Source of the DNA: Micromonospora sp. NBC_01740
Lineage (GTDB): Bacteria; Actinomycetota; Actinomycetes; Mycobacteriales; Micromonosporaceae
DNA length: 64,000 nt
Assembly: GCF_035920365.1 (NCBI RefSeq)
Contig: NZ_CP109150.1
Location: 6,882,001-6,946,000, forward strand
Reading direction: 5' to 3'
Shown: positions 9,161 to 17,717 of the stretch, one piece after another
Layout: each line of letters opens with the position of its first letter
Position numbering within the stretch: position 1 is the first letter of the stretch
Position numbers and translations under genes: made by a program
The notes under the pieces: model-generated
The model's input: the letters and a program-made list of their open reading frames with translations, nothing else
What the model was told of the DNA's origin: nothing
Database searches by the model: none

Positions 9161-9948
9161 GCACTGTGACGTACGCCGTCCGCGACTCCGGCACGATGCT
9201 GCGCCGCAACCTGCGCCGCTGGGTGCGCTACCCGTCGATGACGGTGCTGCTCGTCGGCATGCCCGTCATGCTGCTGCTGTTGTTCGTCTACGTCTTCGGC
9301 GGCACCCTCGGCGCCGGGCTGGGCGGCGGTGCGGGCGACCGGGGCGACTACGTCAACTACGTCACCCCGGGGATCCTGCTGATGACCGCCGGCCTGGCGG
9401 CCACCGGGACGGCGGTGTCGGTCGCGATGGACATGACCGAGGGCATCATCGCCCGCTTCCGGACCATGGCGATCGCCCGGGCGTCGGTGCTGACCGGCCA
9501 CGTGCTGGCCAGCCTGGCGCAGAGCATGCTCGGCCTGGCGATGGTCACCGGGGTCGCCCTGCTGATCGGATTCCGACCCACGACGGGGGCGCTGGCCTGG
9601 CTGGCGGCCGCCGGCGTGCTGGTCATGACCGCCTTCGCCTTCATCTGGCTCTCGGTCGCGCTGGGGCTGGTCTCCAAGAGCGTCGAGACGGCGAGCAACC
9701 TCCCCATGCCGCTGACCTACCTGCCCTTCATCGGCAGCGGTTTCGTGCCCACCGACTCGATGCCCGACGGGCTGCGGCAGTTCGCCGAGTATCAGCCCTT
9801 CACCCCCATCATCGAGACCCTGCGTGGCCTGTTGACCGGCGGGCCGGTGGGGACGAACGCCGCGCTCGCGGCGGCCTGGTGCGCCGCCATCGCGCTGGTC
9901 GGCTATCTCTGGTCGAAGAAGCTGTTCAACCGGGACCCGTCCCGCTGA
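9157..9948 (+). CDS. ABC-2 type transporter permease, DrrB-type
   Basis: 263 residues with about six membrane spans (first near residues 25-48, last near 235-255) and a cytoplasmic N-terminus. It is the membrane partner of the overlapping ATPase gene and together they should form a homodimeric exporter. The sequence between spans 3 and 4 and the EYQPFTPIIETLRGLL segment are typical of DrrB/ABC-2 permeases. It is the last gene of the RHH-DUF4097-ABC cluster; a hairpin follows at 9961-9999. Confidence 0.92.
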
Positions 9949-9960
9949 CCGTCGTCACCG

Positions 9961-9999
9961 ACGCCCGTTCCCCGAGCCACCGGCCCGGGGGACGGGCGT
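9961..9999. terminator. Bidirectional hairpin between convergent genes
   Basis: An 8-bp perfect outer stem (9961-9968 with 9992-9999) continues inward through one G-T and five G-C pairs. It sits between the DrrB-like gene and the convergent small gene at 10024. Confidence 0.6.
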
Positions 10000-10023
10000 A
10001 GTCGGGGCACCGGCCGTGGCCTG

Positions 10024-10236
10024 TCACGCGACGCGGCGGCGTCGGGTGCGCCGCCCGGCCGGCCCGGGAGCGGGCAGGACCTCCACCTCGAACCCGGCCC
10101 GGGCGAACACCTCGATGGCCCGGGCCTCCGCGCCGTCCAGCCCGGCGGCCGGGGACGAATCGTCGAGCAGGGCGGTCACCAGGCAGTCGCCGCAGCCGGT
10201 CCCCCGGATACCGCACCCCGCGCAGTCGATGAGCAT
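10024..10236 (-). CDS. Small Cys-rich conserved protein
   Basis: 70 residues from an ATG with AGGAGG 5 bases upstream. Four cysteines near the N-terminus form two pairs (C5/C8 and C15/C18), a likely zinc or iron-sulfur site. The C-terminus is Arg-rich (RRTRRRRVA). It sits downstream of the NYN-domain gene on the same strand, 144 bases away. Function unknown; I know of no named family for it. The strong ribosome-binding site and normal codon use support a real gene. Confidence 0.7.
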   Translation of the reverse strand: MLIDCAGCGIRGTGCGDCLVTALLDDSSPAAGLDGAEARAIEVFARAGFEVEVLPAPGPAGRRTRRRRVA

Positions 10237-10380
10237 CTCGCCTCCTGATGCGCTGCGGTGACCGGGCGCGGCGTCACCGTCGCCGCCCGAGCACCGTCCG
10301 TCACCACGACGGTAGGCAGGGGGTACGACAGAAAAGGGACAACCGGTCGCGGACGGCCCGAAAGCGATCAAGCACCCCGA

Positions 10381-11898
10381 TCAGGAGCGGGCCAGGCGGC
10401 GCAGCAGCGAGTCGGCACCGAGCGGGTACGCCCCGTGCCGGCGTACGCCGTCGGCGACCTCCCGGTCGGAGGAGACCACGACCACCGGCCGTCCCGGCGG
10501 CTCGGCGCGCACCAGGCGCCGGATCAGCTCGTCGGCGGTCTCCCCCTTGCGGGAGAAGAGCACCCGTACGCCGCGCGGCGCCGGCGGCAGGCCGTGCATC
10601 CGTTCGGCGCCGTCGAAGACCACCGTGACCTCGTCGCCGGTCTGCGCGGCGATCCCGCCCAGGCCGGTGATCAGCCGCTTGCGCTGCTGTTCCAGGGACA
10701 TCTCGCCGAAGCCGCGCTTGGTCACGTTGTAGCCGTCGACGACGAGGTGCGCCCGGGGCAGGGCGAGCAGCTGGTCGAGGCGGGCCGGGTCGTCGGTGTC
10801 CCGGGCGCGCGTCGCGGCGCCGGCGGCCGGGGCGGCGGTCTGGTCGGCGAAGGCGTCGGCGACGAAGTCCGCGGGCAGCTTGTCGACCGGGTCGAGCGCC
10901 AGCTCGCGGCGCAGCCCGACGGCGGCCTGCCCGATGGTCTCCAGCAGCAGCCAGAGCCGGGCGTCGTCGACGGAGCGGGCCTCCTTGGCGCTGGCCCGGG
11001 CGACCCCCGCCGCCGCCTCCGCCTCGGCCAGCCGGGCCCGCACCCGGCGCAGCTCGGCGTCGGCGTCCGCCGTCGCGCGGGCGGCCCGCCCCCGCTCGGT
11101 GGCGAGCAGCTCGGTGGCCTTGCGCTCGCGGGCCTGCGTCTCGCGCAGCGACCGGGTCAGCTGCCGGCTCTCCTCGCGCAACTGGCCGAGCTCCTCGCGG
11201 ACCCGGGCCAGCTCGTCGCGGAGCTTCTCCGCCTCGACCCGGGCCACCGCCCGGTCGTGCTCGGCGCGGGTGGCCCGCTGCTCGGCCTCGCGGACCAGCT
11301 CGGCGACCACCGCGCTGTCGGCCTCGGCGCGGACCGCCGCGCCGCTGGCCTCGATCAGCTCCCGCCAGCCCCGGGGGCGGGCCAGGTAGGCCAACGCGGC
11401 CACCTCGACCGGGTCGGCGGCGGCCGGCGCGGTGCCCTCCAGCACGGCGGCGCCCAGGTCGCCGGTGTCGGCGAGGACCCGGGCGGTGATCCGTTGGCGG
11501 AACAGCGGGTCCGCGGTGAGCTGGGCGGCGATGGCCGGGGCGCCGAGCCGGGCCCGGCGGTTGGGGGCGAACTTGGCGACCCGGCGCAGCGGGACCGGCA
11601 CCTCGTCGGCGGGCAGCCCGGGCAGCACCGTCGCGGTGAGCGCCACGATGCGCTGCCTGACCGCCTCCGGCAGCACGGGCTCCGGCTCGGGCGCCGACGC
11701 AGACGCCTCAGGCTCGGAAGCCGACGCCGCAGGCTCGGGCGCTGCAGAATCGGACGCCTCGGACTCGGGCGCCGAAGCCTCGGCGGCCGCGGCGCCGGGC
11801 GGGGTGGTCCCGGCGGGGGCGCCCTCACCGGGGTCGCGCGCAGCGTCGACCGGATCCTCCTGCCGGAGGTGGTCGTCGTGCGGCTCGGTGAGGGGCAT
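10381..11898 (-). CDS. YacP-like NYN-domain RNA-binding/nuclease protein
   Basis: 505 residues in three parts. An acidic Ala/Pro/Glu/Ser N-terminus spans 1-95 and includes repeated SEPEAS-like segments. A helical region rich in Glu/Arg heptads (about 190-330) is probably a coiled coil. The C-terminal NYN (PIN-like) domain starts at 385 (LVVDGYN, D388), with acidic residues at VVFDGAE (D429), TADELI (D456) and SSDREVAD (D478). The acidic set matches a PIN-like metal site, suggesting ribonuclease activity like B. subtilis Rae1/YacP, but the substrate is not known. It is divergent from the exonuclease gene at 12026. Confidence 0.87.
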   Translation of the reverse strand: MPLTEPHDDHLRQEDPVDAARDPGEGAPAGTTPPGAAAAEASAPESEASDSAAPEPAASASEPEASASAPEPEPVLPEAVRQRIVALTATVLPGLPADEVPVPLRRVAKFAPNRRARLGAPAIAAQLTADPLFRQRITARVLADTGDLGAAVLEGTAPAAADPVEVAALAYLARPRGWRELIEASGAAVRAEADSAVVAELVREAEQRATRAEHDRAVARVEAEKLRDELARVREELGQLREESRQLTRSLRETQARERKATELLATERGRAARATADADAELRRVRARLAEAEAAAGVARASAKEARSVDDARLWLLLETIGQAAVGLRRELALDPVDKLPADFVADAFADQTAAPAAGAATRARDTDDPARLDQLLALPRAHLVVDGYNVTKRGFGEMSLEQQRKRLITGLGGIAAQTGDEVTVVFDGAERMHGLPPAPRGVRVLFSRKGETADELIRRLVRAEPPGRPVVVVSSDREVADGVRRHGAYPLGADSLLRRLARS

Positions 11899-12012
11899 GT
11901 GGCAAGTCTCCCACCGCGACCGGGCCCACCGCCCGGTGAGTGAGCCGATCTCTCATCCTAGACCGGTGGTGACGTCTGATGCCGTTGGGACGGGAGTGTC
12001 GGACCGGACCGT

Positions 12013-12018
12013 TAGCGT
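12013..12018 (+). promoter_or_regulatory. -10 element (TAGCGT), leaderless
   Basis: TAGCGT lies 7 bases before the ATG at 12026 and no ribosome-binding site is present, so transcription probably starts at or next to the ATG. This supports the chosen start over the in-frame GTG at 12017. Confidence 0.5.
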
Positions 12019-12025
12019 GCCGCCG

Positions 12026-13780
12026 ATGGCACAGACCGAGTACGTCCAGGAGCCGCTGGCCGGTTTCGACCCCGGCGCGGGCGGGGTCGACCCGGCGCTG
12101 CCGCTGTACGCGACGACGTTCGTGGTGGTCGACCTGGAGACCACCGGCGGCGCGCCGGACGGCGGCGGGATCACCGAGATCGGCGCGGTCAAGGTGCGCG
12201 GCGGCGAGGAGCTGGGGGTGCTGGCCACCCTGGTCAACCCCGGCGTGCCCATCCCCCCGTTCATCACCGTGCTCACCGGCATCACCCAGGCCATGCTGAT
12301 GCCGGCCCCGCCGATCGAGCAGGTGCTGCCGAGCTTCCTGGAGTTCATCACCGACGCCGTGCTGGTCGCCCACAACGCCCCCTACGACGTGGGCTTCCTC
12401 AAGGCCGCGTGCGCGAAGCACGGCTACCGCTGGCCCAACCCGCGGGTCCTCGACACCGCCGCGCTGGCCCGTCGGGTGCTCACCCGCGACGAGGTGCCCA
12501 ACCGCAAGCTCGGCACTCTCGCGGCCTACTTCCGCACCGCCACCCAGCCGACCCACCGGGCCCTCGACGACGCCAAGGCCACAGTCGACGTGCTGCACGG
12601 GCTGATCGCCCGCCTCGGCGGGCACCGGGTCGACACCGTCGGCGACGCCATCGAGTTCGCCCGGGCGGTCACCCCCACCCAGCGGCGCAAGCGGCACCTG
12701 GCCGAGGGCCTGCCCAAGGCGCCGGGGGTCTACATCTTCCGGGCCGCCGACGACCGGCCGCTCTACGTCGGCACCTCCGGCGACATCGCCACCCGGGTGC
12801 GCAGCTACTTCACGGCGGCGGAGAAGCGGGCCCGCATCTCCGAGATGCTCGCCGCCGCGGAGCGGGTGGAGGCGGTGGAGTGCGCCCACTCGCTGGAGGC
12901 GGAGGTCCGCGAGCTGCGGCTCATCGGGGCGCACGCCCCGCCGTACAACCGGCGGTCGAAGTTCCCGGAGCGGGTGCTCTGGCTGAAGCTGACCGACGGG
13001 CCGTACCCCCGGCTGTCGGTGGTCCGGGCCATCTCCCCCGGCGACGCCGCCTACCTCGGGCCGTTCAGCTCCCGTCGGGCGGCGGAGCTGGCCGCCGCCG
13101 GTTTCCACGACGCCGTGCCGCTGCGCCAGTGCACCCACCGGCTCTCGCTGCGCACGGTCACGCCGGCCTGCGCGCTGGCCGAGCTGGGTCGCTGCCCGGC
13201 ACCCTGCGAGCACCGGATCTCCCCCGAGGAGTACGACGCCCGCGCGGTCGCGCCGTTCCGCACCGCCACCGCCAGCGACCCGCAGCGGGTGGTCGACGCC
13301 CTGCTCGCCCGGATCGACACGCTCTCGGACGCCCAGCGCTACGAGGAGGCGGCGGTGGCCCGGTCCCGGCTGGCGGCGGTGCTGCGGGCGACCGTGCGGA
13401 TGCAACGGCTGACGGCGCTGACCGGGATCGCCGAGCTGGCCGCCGCGCGTCCGGCGGCCCGCGGCGGCTGGGAGCTGGCGCTGGTGCGGCACGGCCGGTT
13501 GGCCGGGGCGGGGGTCTCACCCCCCGGCGTCCACCCCCGACCGACGATCGCCGCGATCCGGGCGACCGCCGAGACCGTCCCGCCCGGCCACGGCCCGGTC
13601 CCGCGTGCCTCGGCCGAGGAGACCGAACGCATCCTGTCCTGGTTGGAGCGACCGGAGACCAGGCTGGTGGAGATGTCGTCCGGGTGGGCGTCCCCGGTGG
13701 CCGGTGCGGCCCGCTTCCGCGACCTGCTGCGCAAGGCCGAGAACGCCGCTTCCCACCAAAGCTCGACCGAACGCCCATGA
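12026..13780 (+). CDS. DEDDh exonuclease fused to a UvrC-like GIY-YIG nuclease domain
   Basis: 584 residues. The N-terminal DnaQ-like 3'-5' exonuclease has D36 and E38 (VVDLETTG), AHNAPYD and THRALDD, the complete DEDDh set. A GIY-YIG domain begins near 231 (PGVYIFRA... LYVGTS) and runs into a UvrC-like Cys-containing and UVR-like helical region, but the UvrC RNase-H/HhH half is missing. The same fusion is known in actinobacteria (M. tuberculosis Rv2191). It probably acts in DNA repair alongside or instead of UvrC, or as a Cho-like endonuclease with an attached exonuclease. The codons are unremarkable. Confidence 0.92.
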   Translation: MAQTEYVQEPLAGFDPGAGGVDPALPLYATTFVVVDLETTGGAPDGGGITEIGAVKVRGGEELGVLATLVNPGVPIPPFITVLTGITQAMLMPAPPIEQVLPSFLEFITDAVLVAHNAPYDVGFLKAACAKHGYRWPNPRVLDTAALARRVLTRDEVPNRKLGTLAAYFRTATQPTHRALDDAKATVDVLHGLIARLGGHRVDTVGDAIEFARAVTPTQRRKRHLAEGLPKAPGVYIFRAADDRPLYVGTSGDIATRVRSYFTAAEKRARISEMLAAAERVEAVECAHSLEAEVRELRLIGAHAPPYNRRSKFPERVLWLKLTDGPYPRLSVVRAISPGDAAYLGPFSSRRAAELAAAGFHDAVPLRQCTHRLSLRTVTPACALAELGRCPAPCEHRISPEEYDARAVAPFRTATASDPQRVVDALLARIDTLSDAQRYEEAAVARSRLAAVLRATVRMQRLTALTGIAELAAARPAARGGWELALVRHGRLAGAGVSPPGVHPRPTIAAIRATAETVPPGHGPVPRASAEETERILSWLERPETRLVEMSSGWASPVAGAARFRDLLRKAENAASHQSSTERP

Positions 13781-13909
13781 CCAAGTGACCGATCGGACTA
13801 CCTCCACTCCCTTAGGCTGTTAGAGAAGTGCAGTCCTGCCCGTTTCGTGGGCCTGCTCCCGGCTGCCGGGTGTCGGCGGCCGCGGAGCCGGGGTGAGGAG
13901 GTGTCCCAC

Positions 13910-15697
13910 GTGGACGTCGACGCCGGACGCGGCGCCGCCCTGGGGGGCGCGCTTCCGACCCAACCGGGCGAGCTGCCGCTGGCCCGCCGGCTGCGCTCGC
14001 TGCTGAGCTGGCCCACCGCCGACACCGACCCGGTCAGCCAACTCGTCCGGACCCACCGGACGATCCATCCCGGCACCGAGCCCTCCGTGCTGCGCCGGGC
14101 CTACACCATCGCGGAGAACATGCACCGCGGGCAGTTCCGCAAGAGCGGCGAGCCCTACATCACGCACCCGCTGGCGGTCGCCCAGATCTGCGCCGAGATC
14201 GGCATGGACGCCATCACCCTGGTCGCCGCGCTGCTGCACGACACCGTGGAGGACACCCGCTACACCCTCCAGGCGCTCGCCGAGGACTTCGGGCCGGAGG
14301 TGGCGCACCTGGTCGACGGGGTGACCAAGTTCGACAAGGCCTTCTACGGCAAGGCCGCCGAGGCCGAGACGATCCGCAAGATGATCATCGCGGCCGGCAA
14401 GGACGTCCGGGTCCTGATCATCAAGTTGGCCGACCGGCTGCACAACATGCGCACCCTGGGCGTCCGGTCCGCGGCGTCCCGGGAGCGGATCGCCCGCAAG
14501 ACGCAGGAGGTGCTGGTCCCGCTCTGCGACCGGCTCGGCATCCAGACGCTCAAGCGCGAGCTCGACGACGTGGTGCTGCTGCACCTGGAGCCCGACGAGC
14601 ACGCCCGGATCGCCCGGCACGTGCACGACCGGCCCGGCTGGGACGCGTACCTCGACGAGGTGGTCACCCACGCGAAGTCGGCCCTGCGCCGCAGCCGGGT
14701 GGACGCGGCGGTGACCCCCCGCTCCCGGCACCTCTACTCGATCTGGAAGGACACCGTGGCCGGTGGCCACAGCGCCCCCTTCGACCTGCCCCGCATCGTG
14801 ATCGTGGTGGACGGCCCGGCGACCGACTGCTATGCGGCGCTCGGCGCGGTCCACGGCGTGTGGCGGCCGGTCCCCGGCCGGTTCAAGGACTTCATCGCCT
14901 CCCCCAAGAACAACCTCTACCGTTCGCTGCACACCACCGTCTGCGGGCCCAGGAACCGCACCGTGGAGGTGCTGATCCGCACCGTGGAGATGCACCGCTC
15001 GGCGGAGTACGGGGTCGCCGCCGACTTCCGTTTCCCGCGTTCCGGCGGCGGCACGGCCCGGGCGGAGCAGCTCGACTGGCTGCGTCGGGTGCTCGACTGG
15101 GAGCAGGACGCGGCCGACCCGGCCCAGTTCCTCGAGTCGCTGCGTTGCGACCTCGCCGAGGCGCAGATCCAGGTCTTCGCCGACGGGCGACAGGTCGTGC
15201 TGCCCGCCGGGGCGACCCCGGTGGACCTCGCGTACGAGTTGGGCACCGCACGGGGCGACCACTGCCTCGCAGCGCGGATCAACGGCCGGCTGGCCCCGCT
15301 CTCCTCCGAACTGGACGAGGGCGACGTGGTGGAGATCTTCACCGAGACCGACGCGGCGAACGGCTTCGACGCCGACGCCGCCCCGCGTGGCCCCCGCCGG
15401 GAGTGGCTCGGCTTCGTCAAGTCGCCGCAGGCGCAGATGCAGATCAGCCGGTGGTTCGCCGAGCACACCGAGCCCGGCATCTCCATCACCGACAAGGTCC
15501 GCCTCGGCCGGGCCACCATCGGGCTGGCCCTGCGCAAGCACGACCGGGGCCTCGCCAGCGACCTGCCGCTGCTGCGGCTGTCGGAGGAGTTGGGCTACCC
15601 CGACCTGGAGACGCTGCTGGTCGCGGTCTTCGACCGGGTGATCGAACCGGACACGGTCGTACGCCAGCTCATCGACCTGGTGGACCACCGGCAGTGA
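13910..15697 (+). CDS. Short RelA/SpoT-family (p)ppGpp hydrolase, synthetase half degenerate
   Basis: 595 residues from GTG 13910, placed 6 bases after GAGGAGGTG; GTG 13901 is an alternative. The HD hydrolase looks intact (H86, H110-D111, E114-D115, KLADRLHN with D175). In the synthetase region R271, D292, the RFKD motif (324-327) and E353 remain. The usual GRPKH is PRSRH, GIR/GVR after the catalytic Asp is RIV, and QIRT is LIRT. A TGS domain (about 417-478) and a helical segment follow, but the zinc-finger and ACT domains of full Rel (about 790 residues) are absent. The likely role is mainly (p)ppGpp hydrolysis; residual synthesis cannot be excluded. Confidence 0.88.
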   Translation: MDVDAGRGAALGGALPTQPGELPLARRLRSLLSWPTADTDPVSQLVRTHRTIHPGTEPSVLRRAYTIAENMHRGQFRKSGEPYITHPLAVAQICAEIGMDAITLVAALLHDTVEDTRYTLQALAEDFGPEVAHLVDGVTKFDKAFYGKAAEAETIRKMIIAAGKDVRVLIIKLADRLHNMRTLGVRSAASRERIARKTQEVLVPLCDRLGIQTLKRELDDVVLLHLEPDEHARIARHVHDRPGWDAYLDEVVTHAKSALRRSRVDAAVTPRSRHLYSIWKDTVAGGHSAPFDLPRIVIVVDGPATDCYAALGAVHGVWRPVPGRFKDFIASPKNNLYRSLHTTVCGPRNRTVEVLIRTVEMHRSAEYGVAADFRFPRSGGGTARAEQLDWLRRVLDWEQDAADPAQFLESLRCDLAEAQIQVFADGRQVVLPAGATPVDLAYELGTARGDHCLAARINGRLAPLSSELDEGDVVEIFTETDAANGFDADAAPRGPRREWLGFVKSPQAQMQISRWFAEHTEPGISITDKVRLGRATIGLALRKHDRGLASDLPLLRLSEELGYPDLETLLVAVFDRVIEPDTVVRQLIDLVDHRQ

Positions 15698-15738
15698 CCG
15701 CCCCGGGCCCGGGTGGTCCGAACGCTCCTCGCGGCCAC

Positions 15739-15744
15739 TAGCCT
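15739..15744 (+). promoter_or_regulatory. -10 element (TAGCCT), leaderless
   Basis: TAGCCT lies exactly 6 bases before the ATG at 15751, with no ribosome-binding site between. It predicts a leaderless NUDIX/nucleotidyltransferase mRNA. Confidence 0.5.
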
Positions 15745-15750
15745 GGACGC

Positions 15751-16293
15751 ATGATCCCCCGCTCGCGCGCCACCGGTCGAGCCGTCGCCTACCAGGTCTT
15801 CTACCGGCTGCCACTGCCGGTACGCCGCCGCCTGGTCCGGCTGGCCGTGCCGAAGTACATCGTCGGCGCGGTCACCCTGGTCCGGGACAGCGAGGCGGAG
15901 GGCGCGGGCCGGCTGCTGCTGCTGCGTCAGCCGCCCGGTAGGGGCTGGGGGCTGCCGGCCGGCCTGTTGCAGAAGGGCGAGGCGCCGGTGGTGGGCGCCG
16001 CCCGGGAGCTGCACGAGGAGTCCGGCATCCGGCTGTCGCCCCGGCAGTTGAGCCCCGCCGTGCCGAACGCCGTGGTGCACGCCAAGGGCTGGGTGGACGT
16101 CGTGTTCACCGCCGAGGTACCGGCGTCGAGCACCGAGTTGAAGGTCGACGGGGCCGAGGTCTACGAGGCCGCCTGGCACCCGCTGGACGACCTGCCCAAG
16201 CTGACCTGGCCGACGGCCCGGCTGCTCGCGTACTACGACATCGGGCCGCTGGCCGGACAGTTCCCGCCACCGGTGCCCGACAAGAAGCCGTGA
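15751..16293 (+). CDS. NUDIX hydrolase
   Basis: 180 residues. A complete Nudix box spans 71-93 (G71, E77, then RELHEESGI at 85-93), the site that binds Mg2+ and cleaves nucleoside diphosphates linked to another moiety. The N-terminal 35 residues are basic and partly amphipathic. The stop overlaps the start of the nucleotidyltransferase gene (GTGA), so the two are coupled. That pairing suggests a sugar-nucleotide or related substrate, but the sequence does not fix it. Confidence 0.92.
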   Translation: MIPRSRATGRAVAYQVFYRLPLPVRRRLVRLAVPKYIVGAVTLVRDSEAEGAGRLLLLRQPPGRGWGLPAGLLQKGEAPVVGAARELHEESGIRLSPRQLSPAVPNAVVHAKGWVDVVFTAEVPASSTELKVDGAEVYEAAWHPLDDLPKLTWPTARLLAYYDIGPLAGQFPPPVPDKKP

Positions 16294-17285
16294 CCGCAGC
16301 CCCCGGCGAGCGCGGCCCGGCAGCCGCCACCGAGGCCGGTCGTAGCCCGGCAGCCGCCACCGGAACCGGCCGCGTCCCGGACCCCACCGCCAGGACCGGC
16401 CACGGCCCGGCAGTCGCCCGGGCGGAGGTCTGCGCGGTGGTGCTCGCCGCCGGCGAGGGCACCCGGCTGCGGCCGCTGACCGAGCGGCTACCCAAGGCGC
16501 TCTGCCCGGTCGGCAACGTGCCGCTGCTCGACCGGGCGCTGCACCGGCTGGCCGGGCTCGGCCTGGTCGGGACCGACCGGGTCGCCGTCAACGCCTGCTA
16601 CCTCGGCGACCAGGTCGTCGACCACGTCGGGGACCGCGCCCACCTCTCGGTCGAGCCGGGCGACCCGCTCGGCACCGCCGGCGGCGTGGCGAACCTGCGG
16701 GACTGGATCGCCGGGCGCGGGGTGCTGGTCGGCAACGCCGACGCCTACCTCGCCGACCCGGCCCGTCCCCCGGGCCCCGACATCGCCGCGCTGCTGCACG
16801 ACTGGGACGGCGACTCCGTACGCCTGCTCGGCCAGCCCGCCCCTGACCCGGCGGCACCGGGCACCTTCGACGGCCACGTCTTCACCGGCTTCTCGTTGCT
16901 GCCGTGGCGGCTGGTGCGGGGCCTGCCGGTCGGGTTCGGCGACCTCGTCCGGGCGCTCTGGCGGCCGGCGGAGGCGGCCGGTGCGCTGACCGTCGTGCCG
17001 TACCCCGGCACCTTCTACGACACCGGCACCCCGGCCGACTACCTGGCGGCCAACCTGCACGCGGCCGGCGGCGGCAACCTGGTGGACCCGACGGCCACGG
17101 TGACGGGCCGCTGCCGCTCGGCGGTGGTCGGCGCGGGCGCCGTCGTGCACGGCGACGTGGAGCGGGCGGTCGTCTGGCCCGGCGCCACCGTCGGCCCCGG
17201 CGAGCACCTGCGCGACGCGGTACGCGCCGGCACCGCCCTCACCGTCCCCGGCACACCGCCGTCCCCGGGCCGGGGAAGCCTCTAG
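16290..17285 (+). CDS. Sugar-phosphate nucleotidyltransferase (NTP_transferase family)
   Basis: 331 residues from GTG 16290, overlapping the NUDIX stop by 4 bases. The catalytic signature LAAGEGTRLRPLT is at 52-64 with the following Lys at 69 (LPKALCPVGN). A short left-handed-helix-like tail (residues about 265-315) follows the core, as in GDP-mannose or glucose-1-phosphate transferases. Residues 1-45 are an unusual Ala/Thr/Gly/Pro extension with near repeats (PAAATEAGRS, PAAATGTGRV). It probably activates a hexose-1-phosphate; the exact sugar and nucleotide are unknown. Confidence 0.9.
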   Translation: MTAAPGERGPAAATEAGRSPAAATGTGRVPDPTARTGHGPAVARAEVCAVVLAAGEGTRLRPLTERLPKALCPVGNVPLLDRALHRLAGLGLVGTDRVAVNACYLGDQVVDHVGDRAHLSVEPGDPLGTAGGVANLRDWIAGRGVLVGNADAYLADPARPPGPDIAALLHDWDGDSVRLLGQPAPDPAAPGTFDGHVFTGFSLLPWRLVRGLPVGFGDLVRALWRPAEAAGALTVVPYPGTFYDTGTPADYLAANLHAAGGGNLVDPTATVTGRCRSAVVGAGAVVHGDVERAVVWPGATVGPGEHLRDAVRAGTALTVPGTPPSPGRGSL

Positions 17286-17288
17286 CAT
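17283..17288 (+). promoter_or_regulatory. -10 element (TAGCAT) of the RAM-domain gene
   Basis: TAGCAT overlaps the stop of the upstream gene and lies 33 bases before the GTG at 17322. ACGGAGAAA between them serves as the ribosome-binding site. Confidence 0.4.
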
Positions 17289-17321
17289 GGGCGACGACGC
17301 CGACGAACGGAGAAATGTCCC

Positions 17322-17609
17322 GTGATCACCGCGATCGTGCTGATCGACTGCGCCACCGACTCGATCCCCGAGGTGGCCGAGAACCTGGCCAACCTGCCCG
17401 GCGTCAGCGAGGTCTACTCGGTGGCGGGCCACGTCGACCTGATCGCGATGGTCCGGGTCCGGGAGTTCGAGCAGATCGCGCAGGTGATCGCCGGCAGCAT
17501 CTCCAAGGTGCCCGGGGTGCTCAACACCGAGTCGCACATCGCCTTCCGGGCGTACTCCCAGCACGATCTGGAGGAGGCCTTCGCGATCGGCCTCGCGAAC
17601 GCCGACTGA
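17322..17609 (+). CDS. Stand-alone Lrp/AsnC ligand-binding (RAM) domain protein
   Basis: 95 residues from a GTG preceded by GGAG. The whole protein is one alpha/beta RAM (ACT-like) domain: ITAIVLIDC strand, helix PEVAENLANLPGV, SVAGHVDLIAMVRV and the NTESHIAF strand. There is no DNA-binding helix-turn-helix. Such stand-alone RAM proteins bind amino acids and may modulate full-length Lrp regulators by mixed oligomers; that role is inferred. It lies 36 bases after the nucleotidyltransferase. Confidence 0.9.
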   Translation: MITAIVLIDCATDSIPEVAENLANLPGVSEVYSVAGHVDLIAMVRVREFEQIAQVIAGSISKVPGVLNTESHIAFRAYSQHDLEEAFAIGLANAD

Positions 17610-17668
17610 CGCGGACGCCGGGCGCCGCCGGCGGAGCGAGGCGGGCGGCGGCCGGGCCGGTACGCCGA

Positions 17669-17702
17669 ACGGCCGGCCCACCCCTGGGGATGGACCGGCC
17701 GT
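17669..17702. terminator. Hairpin between convergent genes
   Basis: An 8-bp stem (ACGGCCGG 17669-17676 with CCGGCCGT 17695-17702) and an 18-base loop that can itself pair (CCCC/GGGG). It lies between the RAM gene and the convergent DUF4142 gene. Confidence 0.5.
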
Positions 17703-17717
17703 CGTGGCGCGCGGACG

